A stretch of 64,000 nt of DNA from Viola odorata (GCA_963691705.1 OY829542.1:64628427-64692426), one strand, 5' to 3'. Positions 12,989-24,333 are shown, counted from the first letter of the stretch. Numbers and translations are program-made. The notes: generated by a model not told the origin, from the sequence alone.

Positions 12989-15902
12989 ATGTACAATTTT
13001 GACATTTTTAGTGGTTAAAATATTCTAAATATATAATAAAAAAAGTCCATAGATTATAAAACTGAGAGAAAATGTAGCATTATTAAATAAGTGAGACCCA
13101 AAATATTAAAAAAAAAAAAGTTAAAAAAAGAAAAAGAAAAATATCTTTATAAAAGAATAAAAGAAAAAGAACAACGATAAAAAGAAAAGAAAAAGGTAGA
13201 AAAAAAATTGTCGGACTCTTATGTTTTACAAGAAAATAAAACAAGTATACACTAATAGAATATTTCCTGTTACGTAAGATTTTTGTCACGAAAGGACCCA
13301 TTCAAACCTTATACACAAATGTTATAAATTTTATTAAACTTCAAAATACGTTAGGGATCCAATCAATTTTTTTGTAAAATATTGAGGAGCCTTGGGTGCA
13401 TTTTTTCATTTTCAATTTAAACTAATTACCACAGATCAACTTGATTGGGTGGACGGGTCGGACATATGAACAGTTGTCCATATTACCACCCGTAAGATCA
13501 AGTACCTATTTGTTAATATACCGTAGGAGAACCCAACTTATCAGTTAAAATGCAGATCTAATACCAGAACCTTGCAACAAATATTCAAAGAAAGGAGAGA
13601 CAAAATAAGCAAAAGAAAAGATTAAAAACAACATTAAAATTTACTTATAGATTACACCGATTTACTCCTTTTTTTCAATGTTGTGCTGGTGACAGCATTG
13701 ATAGAGATGATGAGAGTGTGACTGGAAGGAGACAATCATGCGTGTGGGAAGAAAGAAAAAAAGGAGAAGAAAACAAAACAAAAAAAAAGGTATGAATTTT
13801 TTTTATTACTAACGGAATATTTCGTACCACGTAGAATTTTTGTTACAAAATGATTCAATCAAACGTTTTAGGAGTTTTATTGAACCTCAAAATACGTAAA
13901 AAAAATCAAAATATTTTAGTAAAATATTAATAGCATTTATTAAAAAAAGTATATATTTTCGTCTTAATTTATATTTTTTCATTCTAAATTAAATCGATTA
14001 GCGGATTTTTCTTTCCTTATAGTGGATAATTAAAATTTCAATGTAAATTAAAATTCATTAATTAACAGAGCTTTAATTTCTCACCCTAAACTTTTAATAG
14101 ATTTTTCATATTCTTATTATTAGTTCTACATCTACGGTTGAGATTAATTCATATTATCATATGTTTTGAATTACAACATAATTTTCTCGAAAGCATCTTA
14201 AATTTTGACGTCAGCTTTCGTCTTTCAACCAGAATGGACCTGTTTGTGTTGGCCCACACAAAAATTCCTACGTGGGCCAGTCTCTAAATCTAGGTGGGCC
14301 CACTAGAGGTGGCTCTGTTATTTCCCGAGTGTCAACGACAAAATTATCACTGTGGAACTTGAAAATTTATCACTGATTAACGTCCGAGAAAGAAATCATG
14401 GGTATCACCTCACATCACTACCGAATAAAAATATGTTTTTGTTTTTTAGTTATCATAGTGGAATTGAGTATTAAACCGATCAAATCTTGAGTTATCACTA
14501 CCGAATATATGATAAAAATGTGAAAAAATTATCATTTTTTTCCGGGTTGAAATAATTTAACTGACAAAACTGACAATTGTTGGATCAAACCGATTTAAAT
14601 CTGTCACACATTCACTTATCAGACTGAGCGATCGTATTTTAATAACTATTGTTTTTTAAGTAAATAATTTTGTTTACGAAACTTGAACGAAAGTAAATTC
14701 ATGATTCATTGGATTATTGTATTGTATTGTATATGTTGGTGCTCCATTTTCTGATAGTTCAGTCCTAACAGAAACGAGATGATTAGGAAAGGAAAACTTA
14801 ATATATTTGACTTGGATTTCTGAGGAAAAAAATAAACGCAAAATTACAAAAGTTGTCGTTGAAGCAATGTTCTTATTTGTGAGTATATGCATAATTAAAA
14901 GAAAATGAGAGGTGAAGAGTTTGATTCATAGGCTTCATATATCAGAAATACATTTAAAAAAGTTTTGTATTTCTTTAGTCCAACCTTTTTGTAAATTTCT
15001 GATTGAAAAAAAATCTCTGGGATTGGAAAACAAGTGGATCAATCTTTCTTAAGCTGTTCAATAAAACTCAGATCTGGAAAAGAAAAGAAAAAACCTTAAC
15101 AGACTTCTCCTCTCTCACTTTTGATTCGGTCCAAGTCGGAAAACTCTTCAATCTACAAGGCAAAATCACATAACAAGTTCTGGGTTTATCACGTTCTATT
15201 TACCATTTGATGATCAATTTAGTGCTGATTATTTTAGATTTGATCCGAACTCAAAAGTCCGTAGATCCCAATTTGAGAAAAACATCATGTAATATCCTTT
15301 TTAATATTTATCGAAGCGCCCAACACGTCTAATTAATGAATAATTATATAGTACACTGGTGTGCCATATTATTTCATTCACACGGAAGCTACATGTTAGG
15401 ATTAACGGTTACAAATTAGGCAGTTTTAAAATTAAAATTTTGAAAATAATATACACATAAATAATAGCCGGATAAACCCTAAAATGATCATATCCATATA
15501 TAACTACTTATTAATTTGGGTGTACACATAATTAAAATATCGAGTGCACCGTTTAACTTTTCCTAATTAAGATGCATTGACTCGAGCACATAGCAAATCA
15601 TCCTATCAAAAGTTGTTGTTGGGTCTTCTGGACGCATTGGCCTAATCGAAAATCACCAACAAAAATCGAACTACATTATTAAAAAAAGGAAACGGTGGTT
15701 AAGATATATAGATAGATAGATTGAAGAATTTGTGATTAGTCACAATCGTATTATGGTGGTGCAAACAGAATTAGCTAGACTCCTAATTCAACATAATCTG
15801 GTCAGTTTAAAGTGTGGACAATATTCTGAAGGAAGTTTTCATTTATTAATATAATAACATTAATTCCTTACCTAATCCATCTGTCATACGTTCATGATCA
15901 TT

Positions 15903-16463
15903 AATGTATTCATACCTCATAATATCTTGAATGAGAAAAATTCTACAAGAGTTACTTCTCTGGTAATCTTGCATTCGTTTTACGGCTTCTTTGTAATTAC
16001 TCCACTTTTATGCACTTAGGAGTTTGTATCTGCTCCATTATTGCTCAATAAAAAATACCCTTCACAGTAATTGGTATCATTAGGAAATAAAATAAAATGA
16101 TAAAATATTGAACAATATCAATACATGACAAACATCTCAAACTCTTGTGACATTAGCAGAACTAAACAGTAAATGGCCATGCTAGCAAATGCTCCAAATT
16201 ATCAATTCTTTATTGGTCCATCAGAAGGTACATTATGATTTAAATATATAATAATTAATATTTGTCCATTGACAAATTGTATTAACATTCAAATGTTAAT
16301 TCACCCAAATAATTATTAGAAATATATACTCTTAATTAGGGATACTGATAATTTACCACAAAGAAAAGAAATACTTATCTGTTGAGCATAAGATGATGAT
16401 ATGAACTTTCTTTTCTTTGCACTCTTAATCGATCCATCACCGATAATATAAATTCCTTTAGAT
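15903..16463. other. Intergenic, AT-rich
   Basis: Unique sequence between the end of duplication copy 1 and a solo LTR. No gene, RNA or clear repeat is seen. Confidence 0.5.
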
Positions 16464-16889
16464 TGTTGGAAAATCCTGCAAAATAAATTAGAAATACAAA
16501 GATCGAGTCGCGTAGAAACGCTCGCCCTAAAGGAATTTATTTCCCCCAGGATAAAGCGATCTCTTCCGATTTAGAAATCGGGATCCAGAACAGCAAGAAC
16601 CAAAAATAGAATAATAACCAAGAAATTCTCTCATATTTGATTGTGGTGTTTCTTCTCCAATGTGTGTTACTGATTTGATGAAGAATGTGATATTTATAGG
16701 GAAGAAAAGATCCATCCAATTTATTGGACACAATTATGGTCATTTAAAATGAAGATTTAAATCATCATGGCCATTATATGGCCGTTGTGACCATTAAAAG
16801 GAATTATGGCCATTACATGGCCGTTGTGGCCATTAAGGAGAATTAAGAAGAATGGTTATGCAACCTTTGTAATAAATTGTTTTACAACA
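16464..16889 (-). mobile_element. Solo LTR of a retrotransposon
   Basis: A 426-bp unit runs from TGTTGG to CAACA with the TG...CA ends and short inverted termini of retroviral-type LTRs. Orientation is minus: on that strand a CTATAAATA box lies near 16697, followed by a leader-like stretch and a TTTGTATT polyadenylation-like region near the far end. No primer-binding site or polypurine tract flanks either end, so this is a solo LTR. A perfect target duplication is not seen, and the flanks are probably rearranged. It abuts the truncated oxidase copy and supplies its stop codon. Confidence 0.65.
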
Positions 16890-17316
16890 GAATCCACGCG
16901 GTGTTGTCTGATAAATCGACACTGACTGTTCGAATATTGACTAGATCAACAATCACAAATGGGTTATTAGAGTAATGGGAAAGACCCTCATAGTCATGGC
17001 CTCCACTCCTAACTCTGAATTGCATCCCTTGCTTCACAGAACAAGAAATGGTGGACTGAATCTGAGATGCATTGTTTGGTGTTACAATGACGAGAGGCTT
17101 CGGGGTTGATTCTCTGTCGAACCTTTTGTTTCGAATCGAGGATCGTAAGATGGATGAATAGGAGGAGTTGTTTGGGGCATGGATGAGTTTGGTAATGGAG
17201 TTGGAGTTCTCGGTTGAGAGGGAAAGACAATGAAGAAAATCCTCATGGCTGTGAGCTGAAGTAATCTGCAGGAGCAATGAGAATGAAAGTAATAAAAGAG
17301 CAATTTTTTTAATCAT
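16882..17316 (-). pseudogene. Truncated berberine-bridge-enzyme-like oxidase copy
   Basis: The frame opens at the ATG 17316-17314 with a signal peptide (leucine-rich, then QITSAHS). It matches the neighbouring intact oxidase for about 120 residues with only about seven differences, through GGHDYEGLSH (the FAD-binding histidine) to DNTAWI. At 16889 the coding sequence meets the end of a solo LTR, and the next codons, CTG TTG TAA, come from the LTR. Everything after residue 142 of about 536 is missing, including the second FAD-linking cysteine, so no active enzyme is possible. The N-terminal leader differs from the intact copy. It may still be transcribed as a short secreted product. Confidence 0.88.
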
Positions 17317-18586
17317 TTTTTATTATGATATAAATAAGTTTGCAACCATTAATTTATCAATAATGAAAATTGGACCACATAAAAAAAATGGTTCAATGAC
17401 CAATAATTATGGATCTTCAACTACAACTATCGATTTGACTTTGCGTTACCACCTCCTCATCGCCATCTGAGCCCAGCGACTTATTACTTCATCAGCGGGT
17501 TTCCTGATCATTATTGAGACTCTAATCAAAAGGTTCATGTGTGTTATCTTACCATCTCCAAATCCTCCAAGCCAAATTTCTAGTTAATTCACTCAAATAT
17601 CTCATTTTAAGCCTTGACATGTTTTCTAGTTATGATATTGTTGGAAAATTGTTAATATTAAAATTTATAAGAAAAAAATGTTAGTTGAAGATTGAGAATA
17701 ATGATTGTTTTATGTTATACAATATTATTTTTTTACTTGTAGCTAGAAATAATACAATGAGATAATACAACAAAGTTAAGTCATTTATATGGAAATTACT
17801 AATTATTAAATGTGCAATACATTAATTAAGCATGATAGTGTCATGAGATATATTTTGAATGACTAAATTATTGTATGAGTTTAGGTAATTGCCAGCATGG
17901 TTGGTGTTGGAGGCCATTTTAGTGGCCCTCGACAGAACTGCAATGGGAGAAGAACTGTTCTGGGGTATTCGCGGCCGGGGAGGAAATGAATCTGGTCCGA
18001 ATCCCTATTAGTACTTTTGTCATCAACCAAACAACCAATAAGCTATATGGTCATTATTTTTTCACTTTTTTAAAGGTTTTCTATGGATTTCATTATTACT
18101 TATTTTGTATTAACAATTAAAATTATATGTGCCCAAAATATCTATTAAGAAATGATTAGTCTTTTTAATATCAAAATGTCAATGGGTTTTTTAAGTCACA
18201 TATTTGAATTACGTTGTAAAATAGATTTATTAGATAAAAGATGATTCAAAAATGTTTTAAATTCTAAAATTGTATAGTATTTCATACCAACATTCAAAAT
18301 TTTAACCTTTCTTTATTAATTAATTATATTTGATCTTCTAAATAACTTCTCTTACTATATGGCTCTAAAAAGCTTTATTAACTTCTCTTACTATATGGCT
18401 CTAAATAGTATATTTTATTAGATATACTACCTCATTTCATAAAATAAATACATAAATCAAGTTATCTTCTTTTGACCTCAAGAGGACAAAGAATACATTA
18501 TTCATTACCATGCATTATTATTATTATTATTATTTTTCCCTTCTATCAATGTATAAAATAGATGGGTTGTGATAGATCTCCAATTA
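17317..18586. other. Spacer between the oxidase copies
   Basis: AT-rich sequence with one recognisable insert, the inverted oxidase fragment at 17891-17999. A tandem near-repeat of ctcttactatatggctcta occurs near 18350-18405. A TTA-type microsatellite at about 18515-18534 lies in the probable 3' untranslated region of the intact oxidase. Confidence 0.5.
17891..17999 (+). pseudogene. Fragment of a berberine-bridge-like oxidase, opposite strand
   Basis: On the plus strand, VGVGGHFSG is followed, after a frame change, by LDRTAMGEELFWGIRGRGGN. These match VGVGGHISG and LDRAAMGEEVFWAIRGGGGN of the intact gene, with the intervening 30 or so residues deleted. It is a relic of a third, more diverged oxidase copy, inverted relative to the other two. 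Confidence 0.8.
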
Positions 18587-20197
18587 TCACCAGGATGAAA
18601 GAGGAGGGATGCTTTGCTCATTCCTGAAGAAATTAGTAGGATCAATTGCACTCTTGACGCGAACCAAGCGATCAAAGTTGTTGCGGAAATATTTCTTACC
18701 CCAAATGCTTGCTTGCTTGTAACTTGTGTAATTTCCTCTGCTGTTGATTCCAATGTCGAGATCTCTGTAATTGACATAAGCAGAACGTGGATTCTTTGAA
18801 ACATAAGGACCCATATAAGCATAAAGCCTTCTTATCCAGTTTATATGCCATTGCGCTTCTTTAATCCCATCTTCCACCCAAGCAACTGCGTAATGGATTT
18901 GGAAAAGAGTCCCTGCTCTGTGCGGAAATGGAGTGCTTGATTCTGAAATCTCATCCATTCTGCCACCATATGCTGTGAATTGCAGCTGAGACCTCTGTTC
19001 CTTCACTTGGAACAATCTTTCCCATATTCCTTCCAATGCTTCTTCAGGTATGGGTTCCTTTACGTAGTCAGATTTGCCTTTGAAATAAGGTAAAGATCCA
19101 TCATTTGATCTGTTCAGCAGAGCTTCTAAGGATGTGTTTCTCGGAAGGTTAGCGAAATAGAGGGTGGATTCGATCCAGCTCATTTCGATGCAGTCTTCTT
19201 TCACCAAACCCAGCTCAGGAAAACTCTGTTGCATTAATGGGAGAAGCCTGTCAACTTCACCAAGAAACAAGGAAGTGAATTCTGTGAGGATGGTTGGCTT
19301 GGAAGAAAAATTAGTAGTACTAATTTTGGATATAAAGATTCTGCTGAACAAATCTTTGTCGAAATCTCGGATTGCGTATTGCCATTGATGGACAAGCTTT
19401 GTTGCATTCTGTTCCAAAGTTCTTGTTACATTGAAAACAGTCACAACAGGTGGGACTGGAACTAGCTGTACCCTCCAAGCAATGACAACTCCAAATGTGT
19501 TTCCTCCACCACCGCGGATGGCCCAGAACACTTCTTCTCCCATGGCAGCTCTGTCAAGGATTCTACCCTTGACATCAATCAAATGTGCATCAATTATATG
19601 ATCAGCAGCGAGCCCATACTTTCGCATGATCATACCATACCCTCCTCCACTAATATGACCTCCAACACCAACTGTTGGGCAAACCCCTGCAGGGAAAGCA
19701 AGAGTTCTGCTCTTCTCTGCAATCCTGTAATAGACTTCCCCTAATAGCGCGCCAGCTTGAATCCACGCGGTGTTGTCTGATAAATCGACACTGACTGTTC
19801 GAATATTGACTAGATCAACAATTACAAATGGGTTATTAGAGTAATGGGAAAGACCCTCATAGTCATGGCCTCCACTCCTAACTCTGAGTTGCATCCCATG
19901 CTTCACAGAACAAGAAATGGTGGCCTGAATCTGAGATGCATTGTTTGGTGTTACAATGACGAGAGGCTTCGGGGTTGATTCTCTGTTGAACCTTTTGTTT
20001 CGAATCGAGGATTGTAAGATGGATGAATAGGTGGAGTTGTTTGGGGAATGGATGAGTTTGGTAATGGAGTTGGAGTTCTCGGTTGAGAGGGAAAGACAAT
20101 GGAGAAAATCCTCATGGCTGTGAGCTGAAGTAATCTGCAGAAGCCATGAGAAGGAAAGTAATAAAAGAGGAAATATTGCTAAGCTTTCAGAATTCAT
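18587..20197 (-). CDS. Berberine-bridge-enzyme-like FAD oxidase (reticuline oxidase-like)
   Basis: Intronless, 536 residues from the ATG at 20197-20195, the usual length of the family. A signal peptide (about 1-27, ending SAHS) sends it to the secretory pathway or apoplast. His111 in GGHDYEG and Cys173 in GVCPTVGVGGH are the two residues that bind FAD bicovalently. Cys34 and Cys96 are placed for the family disulfide. The FAD-domain signature GGHISGGGYG and the C-terminal YVNYRDLDIG block are intact, and several N-glycosylation sites are visible. Family members oxidise alkaloids, monolignols or cell-wall oligosaccharides with release of hydrogen peroxide; the substrate here cannot be told. An upstream in-frame TTG at 20206 is not a likely start. 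Truncated and inverted relics of close copies lie just downstream. Confidence 0.93.
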   Translation of the reverse strand: MNSESLAIFPLLLLSFSWLLQITSAHSHEDFLHCLSLSTENSNSITKLIHSPNNSTYSSILQSSIRNKRFNRESTPKPLVIVTPNNASQIQATISCSVKHGMQLRVRSGGHDYEGLSHYSNNPFVIVDLVNIRTVSVDLSDNTAWIQAGALLGEVYYRIAEKSRTLAFPAGVCPTVGVGGHISGGGYGMIMRKYGLAADHIIDAHLIDVKGRILDRAAMGEEVFWAIRGGGGNTFGVVIAWRVQLVPVPPVVTVFNVTRTLEQNATKLVHQWQYAIRDFDKDLFSRIFISKISTTNFSSKPTILTEFTSLFLGEVDRLLPLMQQSFPELGLVKEDCIEMSWIESTLYFANLPRNTSLEALLNRSNDGSLPYFKGKSDYVKEPIPEEALEGIWERLFQVKEQRSQLQFTAYGGRMDEISESSTPFPHRAGTLFQIHYAVAWVEDGIKEAQWHINWIRRLYAYMGPYVSKNPRSAYVNYRDLDIGINSRGNYTSYKQASIWGKKYFRNNFDRLVRVKSAIDPTNFFRNEQSIPPLSSW

Positions 20198-20253
20198 CTT
20201 TAGCAAACTTAAGACTGGATATCTTGGATGTATAAAGATTGAGCAAAAGGTAC

Positions 20254-20263
20254 CTATTTATAG
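20254..20263 (-). promoter_or_regulatory. TATA box of the berberine-bridge-like oxidase
   Basis: CTATAAATAG on the minus strand lies about 60 bases before the ATG, leaving room for a leader of about 30 bases. Position and sequence fit a plant core promoter. Confidence 0.6.
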
Positions 20264-20403
20264 AAACGAAGAAGGATGTGTTCCTCTAAGATGGACATGG
20301 ACTTGAGTTCAAATAGATAATAGTAGAATTGTCTTTGATTTTTTGGTTGTTCAAATTAAGACGACACTTCAGCTCTTTCGAAATGAATTTCTTGTATAGA
20401 TTA

Positions 20404-20809
20404 GGGGTGGCATTATGGACATTGTCCACATAACCCGTCCATCCGTTCAAGTTTAGACGGGATATAAACAATATTTTTTGTCTCATTTAATAAACCGATC
20501 AGGTCAAATCCGTCTAGCTATATACATAGACAGACGGGACAAACCCGACGGGTTCCCATCTGTCCGTTTATTATTTAATTTTTTTTAAAAAAATAATTTT
20601 TCATTTTTTTCAAAAAAATGATTCGTATTTTTAAAAAAAAAATTCAAGCCCCAGAAAAAAATTATTATTCCCGTCCAAACCCGGCTAATTTAGATGGACG
20701 ATTTTGATCCGTCCGTTTATTAAATGGACTTGGACTATTCTGTCCAGCTTATTTATTGGACTAAATGGGATTGGTCCATGAACGTTCGTCCCATTTTGCC
20801 ACCCCTAGG
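20404..20809. mobile_element. Non-autonomous DNA element with GGGGTGGCA ends
   Basis: The 406-bp element is flanked by perfect copies of TATAGATTA (20395-20403 and 20810-20818). It starts GGGGTGGCATTATGG and ends TTTTGCCACCCCTAGG, so the ends are inverted repeats. The interior has repeated gtccgtt/gacgg words and no ORF. A 9-bp target duplication suggests Mutator, while an 8-bp reading would suggest hAT. It sits about 140 bases upstream of the oxidase TATA box. Confidence 0.72.
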
Positions 20810-20879
20810 TATAGATTAGTTAAGAAAAACTAAATTATGTTGTTTTTCAAAATCTTGTCCCGCAAGTTAATTTCTAAGC

Positions 20880-21080
20880 ATGAAAGTTTTGGCATTTCTG
20901 ATTGTGCTTGTTTTTTCCCTGAGCATGCGTTCATTGGTGACTTCAGAACTTTTCAAAATTAACGTTTCTTTCTTTCTTTCTTTTTTGGTAATGGAGCAAG
21001 AAATTACTTCTTATCAGATTAGGGAAAATATCATTTCCTCATTTTTCCATTTTGTTGATAAACACCAATCTAAATTCTAA
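20880..21080 (+). CDS. Possible small secreted peptide, first exon or short ORF
   Basis: The frame starts with MKVLAFLIVLVFSLSMRSLV, a clear signal-peptide-like segment, then becomes unlike a protein (Ser/Phe-rich). Either the true gene is spliced soon after residue 22 or this is a relic. No family is recognised. Its nearness to another signal-peptide ORF at 21208 hints at a small tandem family. Confidence 0.25.
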   Translation: MKVLAFLIVLVFSLSMRSLVTSELFKINVSFFLSFLVMEQEITSYQIRENIISSFFHFVDKHQSKF

Positions 21081-21207
21081 ATGCTCGAATTGTCGCCATG
21101 TTCTGCATACACAGGAGCAAAAAAGATCAATAATTTACTTCTTAATTAGTTCTATAAATAAAGCAACTACTCATTTCAGCTCCATAGATAAACCGACAAC
21201 AACAAAA

Positions 21208-21372
21208 ATGATGAATATTCAAAGCCCTTGGATCATGCGACTTATTTTGGCTTTCCTTCTCATCTTTTCATTAACTTCATCAGCTGATCATGTTAGTGCA
21301 GCTCATAGAAAAGAAAATCGTGTGCAAAAAAAGATGGACGGTGGTCATAAAAACAATGGCAATGAAAAATGA
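21208..21372 (+). CDS. Possible secreted-peptide precursor (54 residues), perhaps split or broken
   Basis: From the ATG at 21208 the frame codes for a signal peptide (about residues 8-30, RLILAFLLIFSLTSSADHVSA) followed by a short basic tail. Shortly downstream, in another frame at about 21395-21554, an open stretch reads RQAWMVHMGPFER and RGRSCNDVAAREMICDCKRV with three cysteines. This could be the mature part, joined by an intron or separated by a frameshift. It runs directly into a copia-type LTR at 21555. No known family is recognised; function unknown. Confidence 0.35.
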   Translation: MMNIQSPWIMRLILAFLLIFSLTSSADHVSAAHRKENRVQKKMDGGHKNNGNEK

Positions 21373-21554
21373 TAGAAACACGTTTTTTAGAAGAAAAATA
21401 AGAAAAAGAAGAAAAACAAAAAGAAAGGTAGAAAGCGACAAGCGTGGATGGTGCACATGGGCCCTTTTGAAAGGGAAGAAAGAAAGTATGTGAGAGGCAG
21501 AAGTTGCAACGATGTAGCTGCTAGAGAGATGATCTGTGATTGTAAAAGGGTTGC

Positions 21555-21872
21555 TGTTGAGCCCCAAGAGAGAAAAATATAAAGTGTTTTTCTTATTAGT
21601 GATTGATAGAAAAATAAATTAATGAGGGTATTTATTTTTCTAGATTATGTCTTCTCCATCTAAATGTGAGATTGAGTTAAGAGTGATTGTGAGAGCCAAT
21701 ACCTTTTGGTATTGATGTGATTGTAAGACTAATAATTTATTATTAGTGGAGATTCTTGAAGTTGGTTCCGCGCTTTTTCCTCGTTGGAGGTTTTCCACGT
21801 AAATCCTCGGTATTGCGTATTTTTTGCTGTTTTGATTGTATTCGATCCTGAGCGGGAGATTTTTTCCCAACA
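21555..21872 (+). mobile_element. Copia-type LTR with decayed primer-binding site
   Basis: The 318-bp unit runs from TGTTGAGCCCC to TTTTTTCCCAACA with TG...CA ends. It has an aaaatataaag TATA-like box near 21572 and the copia-like 3' text gttttccacgtaaatcctcg. The next bases, actagtagcggagtgag, resemble the tRNA-Met primer-binding site (ctggtatcagagc) after mutation. No gag or pol follows. This is therefore a 5' LTR whose internal region has been deleted. Confidence 0.6.
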
Positions 21873-21959
21873 ACTAGTAGCGGAGTGAGTGTTCTTATTG
21901 TTCTATGTTGGACAATGCATGTAAATGCTTCCCGGATGATCTATTGGGGCAGCTTACAT

Positions 21960-22060
21960 ATAATTGGGTGATGGTATTTTAATTTAATGATGGTATACCA
22001 ATATGATGATGGTATTTTAATCAATTTGATGATGGTATTCTAATTTGAGTGAAAATTAAA
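21960..22060. repeat. Short tandem array of gatgatggtatt units
   Basis: Three to four copies of a roughly 20- to 30-base unit containing gatgatggtatt(t/c)taat occur between about 21967 and 22045. Non-coding. Confidence 0.5.
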
Positions 22061-24333
22061 AGTAAAAATGAAACAATATAAAATAAATTAGAAATATTAT
22101 TTATTAAAGCCATAAGGATGCAGATCAATGGATGCGGGTGTTTTAGCTTAATTAAATTTCTCCATTTTAATTTTTGTATATATAATTCAGAAAATTATAT
22201 AATAATTCAGAAAAGAAAAAAAATTAATTAATTAAAAATATATTTTTTAGATTTATGTGGGTCATTCAAGTTTAAATAAGTGCTTTAAATATTCGAATAA
22301 ATACTTTTCATTTTACCATCTTATTTAATAATGTTCACGCTTTAATCAAATGTTCTCTTTTTACCTTCTAATTCAATTATTTTATCTAATAAGATTTATA
22401 CTAGTTAACAAAGTTTAAATAAATAAATGGAATAAATATACTAACCATATTTTTCTCTTTTTTACTTCTAATTCAGTTTCTTTATTTAATAAAATTAATA
22501 CATGTAAAAAAATTAAATAGTCGATATAAATCATAATATTTTATAAATATCGTTGTAGTTTTATTTCAGTTATAAGTTGAATTTTCTCTTTTACAGAATA
22601 ATGTAATATTTTTCCAAGCTTCTATTTATGGAATTATTGTTCAAATTGAACTCAATATTTTTTGGAAATTTAATATCAACATCAAATTATTTAAAATTTT
22701 ACCGTTATTAACAATTGAAGATAAAATAAATATAAAAATACAAATATTACAAACATTAAATAAATTAAGAATATTAAATTATTAAATTAATTTCAATTAT
22801 ATATCACTAAAAAAATAAAAAAATTAATATTAAATCAATACGCACCATAGCGTAGTGTGGGTCGAAGTGCTAGTGATGACTAAATACCGAGTGTAAAGGT
22901 GTAATTATCATTAATGATGCACCCAATTAATGCAATTTGTACTCTTTCGGCTTAACTTAGGGTCTGTTTGGTAGTCCAGTTTAGTGGGGAAACGGTCGGT
23001 GGAGAAATGTTCAGTGGGAAAACAACGTCTGGGAAACAGAGGGTGCTGTTTGGTAAAATAATTGTAAAAATTCAGTGGGAAAACGATATTTGGGAAACGG
23101 AGGGTGCTGTTTGGTAGTCCAGTTTTCCAAAACTATGGTTTGGATGTAAAATGACCATAAAGAGCATAATTCATTTTAAGTGTTTAATATATATATTTTT
23201 TTATCTTTATATATTTTTTTAATCAATTTATTTATAATCTAACATCTAATAAAATTGATCTATTATATACCATAAACATCTAATAAAATTGATCTATTAT
23301 ATACCATAAATAAAACATTGTGCCTTACACTTTGCATTGCTTAAAAACTAAATTAAAATAAAATAAAATTACGTATTAAGCATTAAGCTGTTAGCAATTG
23401 AGTTACAAACATCACTCATCGGCATACTTAGTACATATATAGATTATTTAAATGAATTATTTCTTTAAACAAATAATTAACATTTTATTAAATAAAGTTA
23501 AATATTGAGCACTATTTTAAAATTTTACATATATAAAATCACAATTATCTATTTATCATTTTAAATGAATCTATTTTGTAAGCTAGCTAATAAATTATTT
23601 ACTTAATTACATATTAATTAATTAGTAAGTTTATATAATTAACCATCGTAGAAATGCTATTTTTTTAATTGGAATTTTTTTTAAATATATATAATTGTTT
23701 ATTTTGAATAACAATGTTATATAAATTTGTTGATTTCTATTTAAAATATAATTGAAACTAAATATTCAAATAAAAATATTTTGTGAGCTATATAGAAATA
23801 ATTTACTTAATTATATATTAATTAAGATTATAAATATACTTTGTAATTAATATATATATACATTTTTCTTTTACGGTAATTAATATTACTATATATATAC
23901 ATTTTGATTTAGCAACGTTTATACAATTGCCGCAAGTTTTATTCTGTTTCCTGCTGATATTCACATAAATATTGAAATTGAAACTTAGCAAAATATGTAC
24001 ATCAACTGAGGCAGCAAATAAAAAACAATAAAGTTAGACGAGCATTTTGTACAAAAGTCACGACACAACTCACGACATTTCTGAAATGGAATTTGCCTTT
24101 TTGGACCAAAGTTTCCAAAAAATAACATAAAAAGTATAACAGTTCATTTTGCATCTTATATTTATTTATCAAAAAAAATAATAACATTATAACTTATCCA
24201 AGAATTCTGATTGAAATATAGGTGATAGATACAAAACTGCTAATTAAGTAAATCTAATATTTCGTTGCGAAAAATCTTCAAGATTAAAAAAATAACGAAC
24301 AAAATTATGATTCATGGTGTGGATCGTGCCACC

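Larger units (their letters stand above)
6260..15902. repeat. Segmental duplication, copy 1
   Basis: Two blocks here, 6260-7509 and 12989-15902, are collinear with 22096-26840 and 26841-30135 in the same orientation. Shared text begins at ttatttattaaagccataag and ends at cgttcatgatcatt. The stretch from about 13970 to 15900 is nearly identical to 28130-30130, so the duplication is recent. Copy 1 has an uninterrupted site at 7110-7112 where copy 2 carries a Harbinger-like element. It also contains the block 7510-12988 that copy 2 lacks, and lacks about 365 bases present in copy 2 at about 27720-28085. Inside the right block, 13240-13440 is loosely repeated at 13800-13930 (aatatttc..gtacgtaagatttttgtcac-like text). 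Confidence 0.88.

Noticed and set aside
18587..20206. Translation start of the oxidase at 20206
   Set aside because: That codon is TTG; the ATG at 20197 gives a normal signal peptide and fits the TATA box position.
16464..21872. A single complete LTR retrotransposon between the LTRs at 16464 and 21555
   Set aside because: The two LTRs differ in sequence and orientation, and the region between them carries oxidase genes, not gag or pol.
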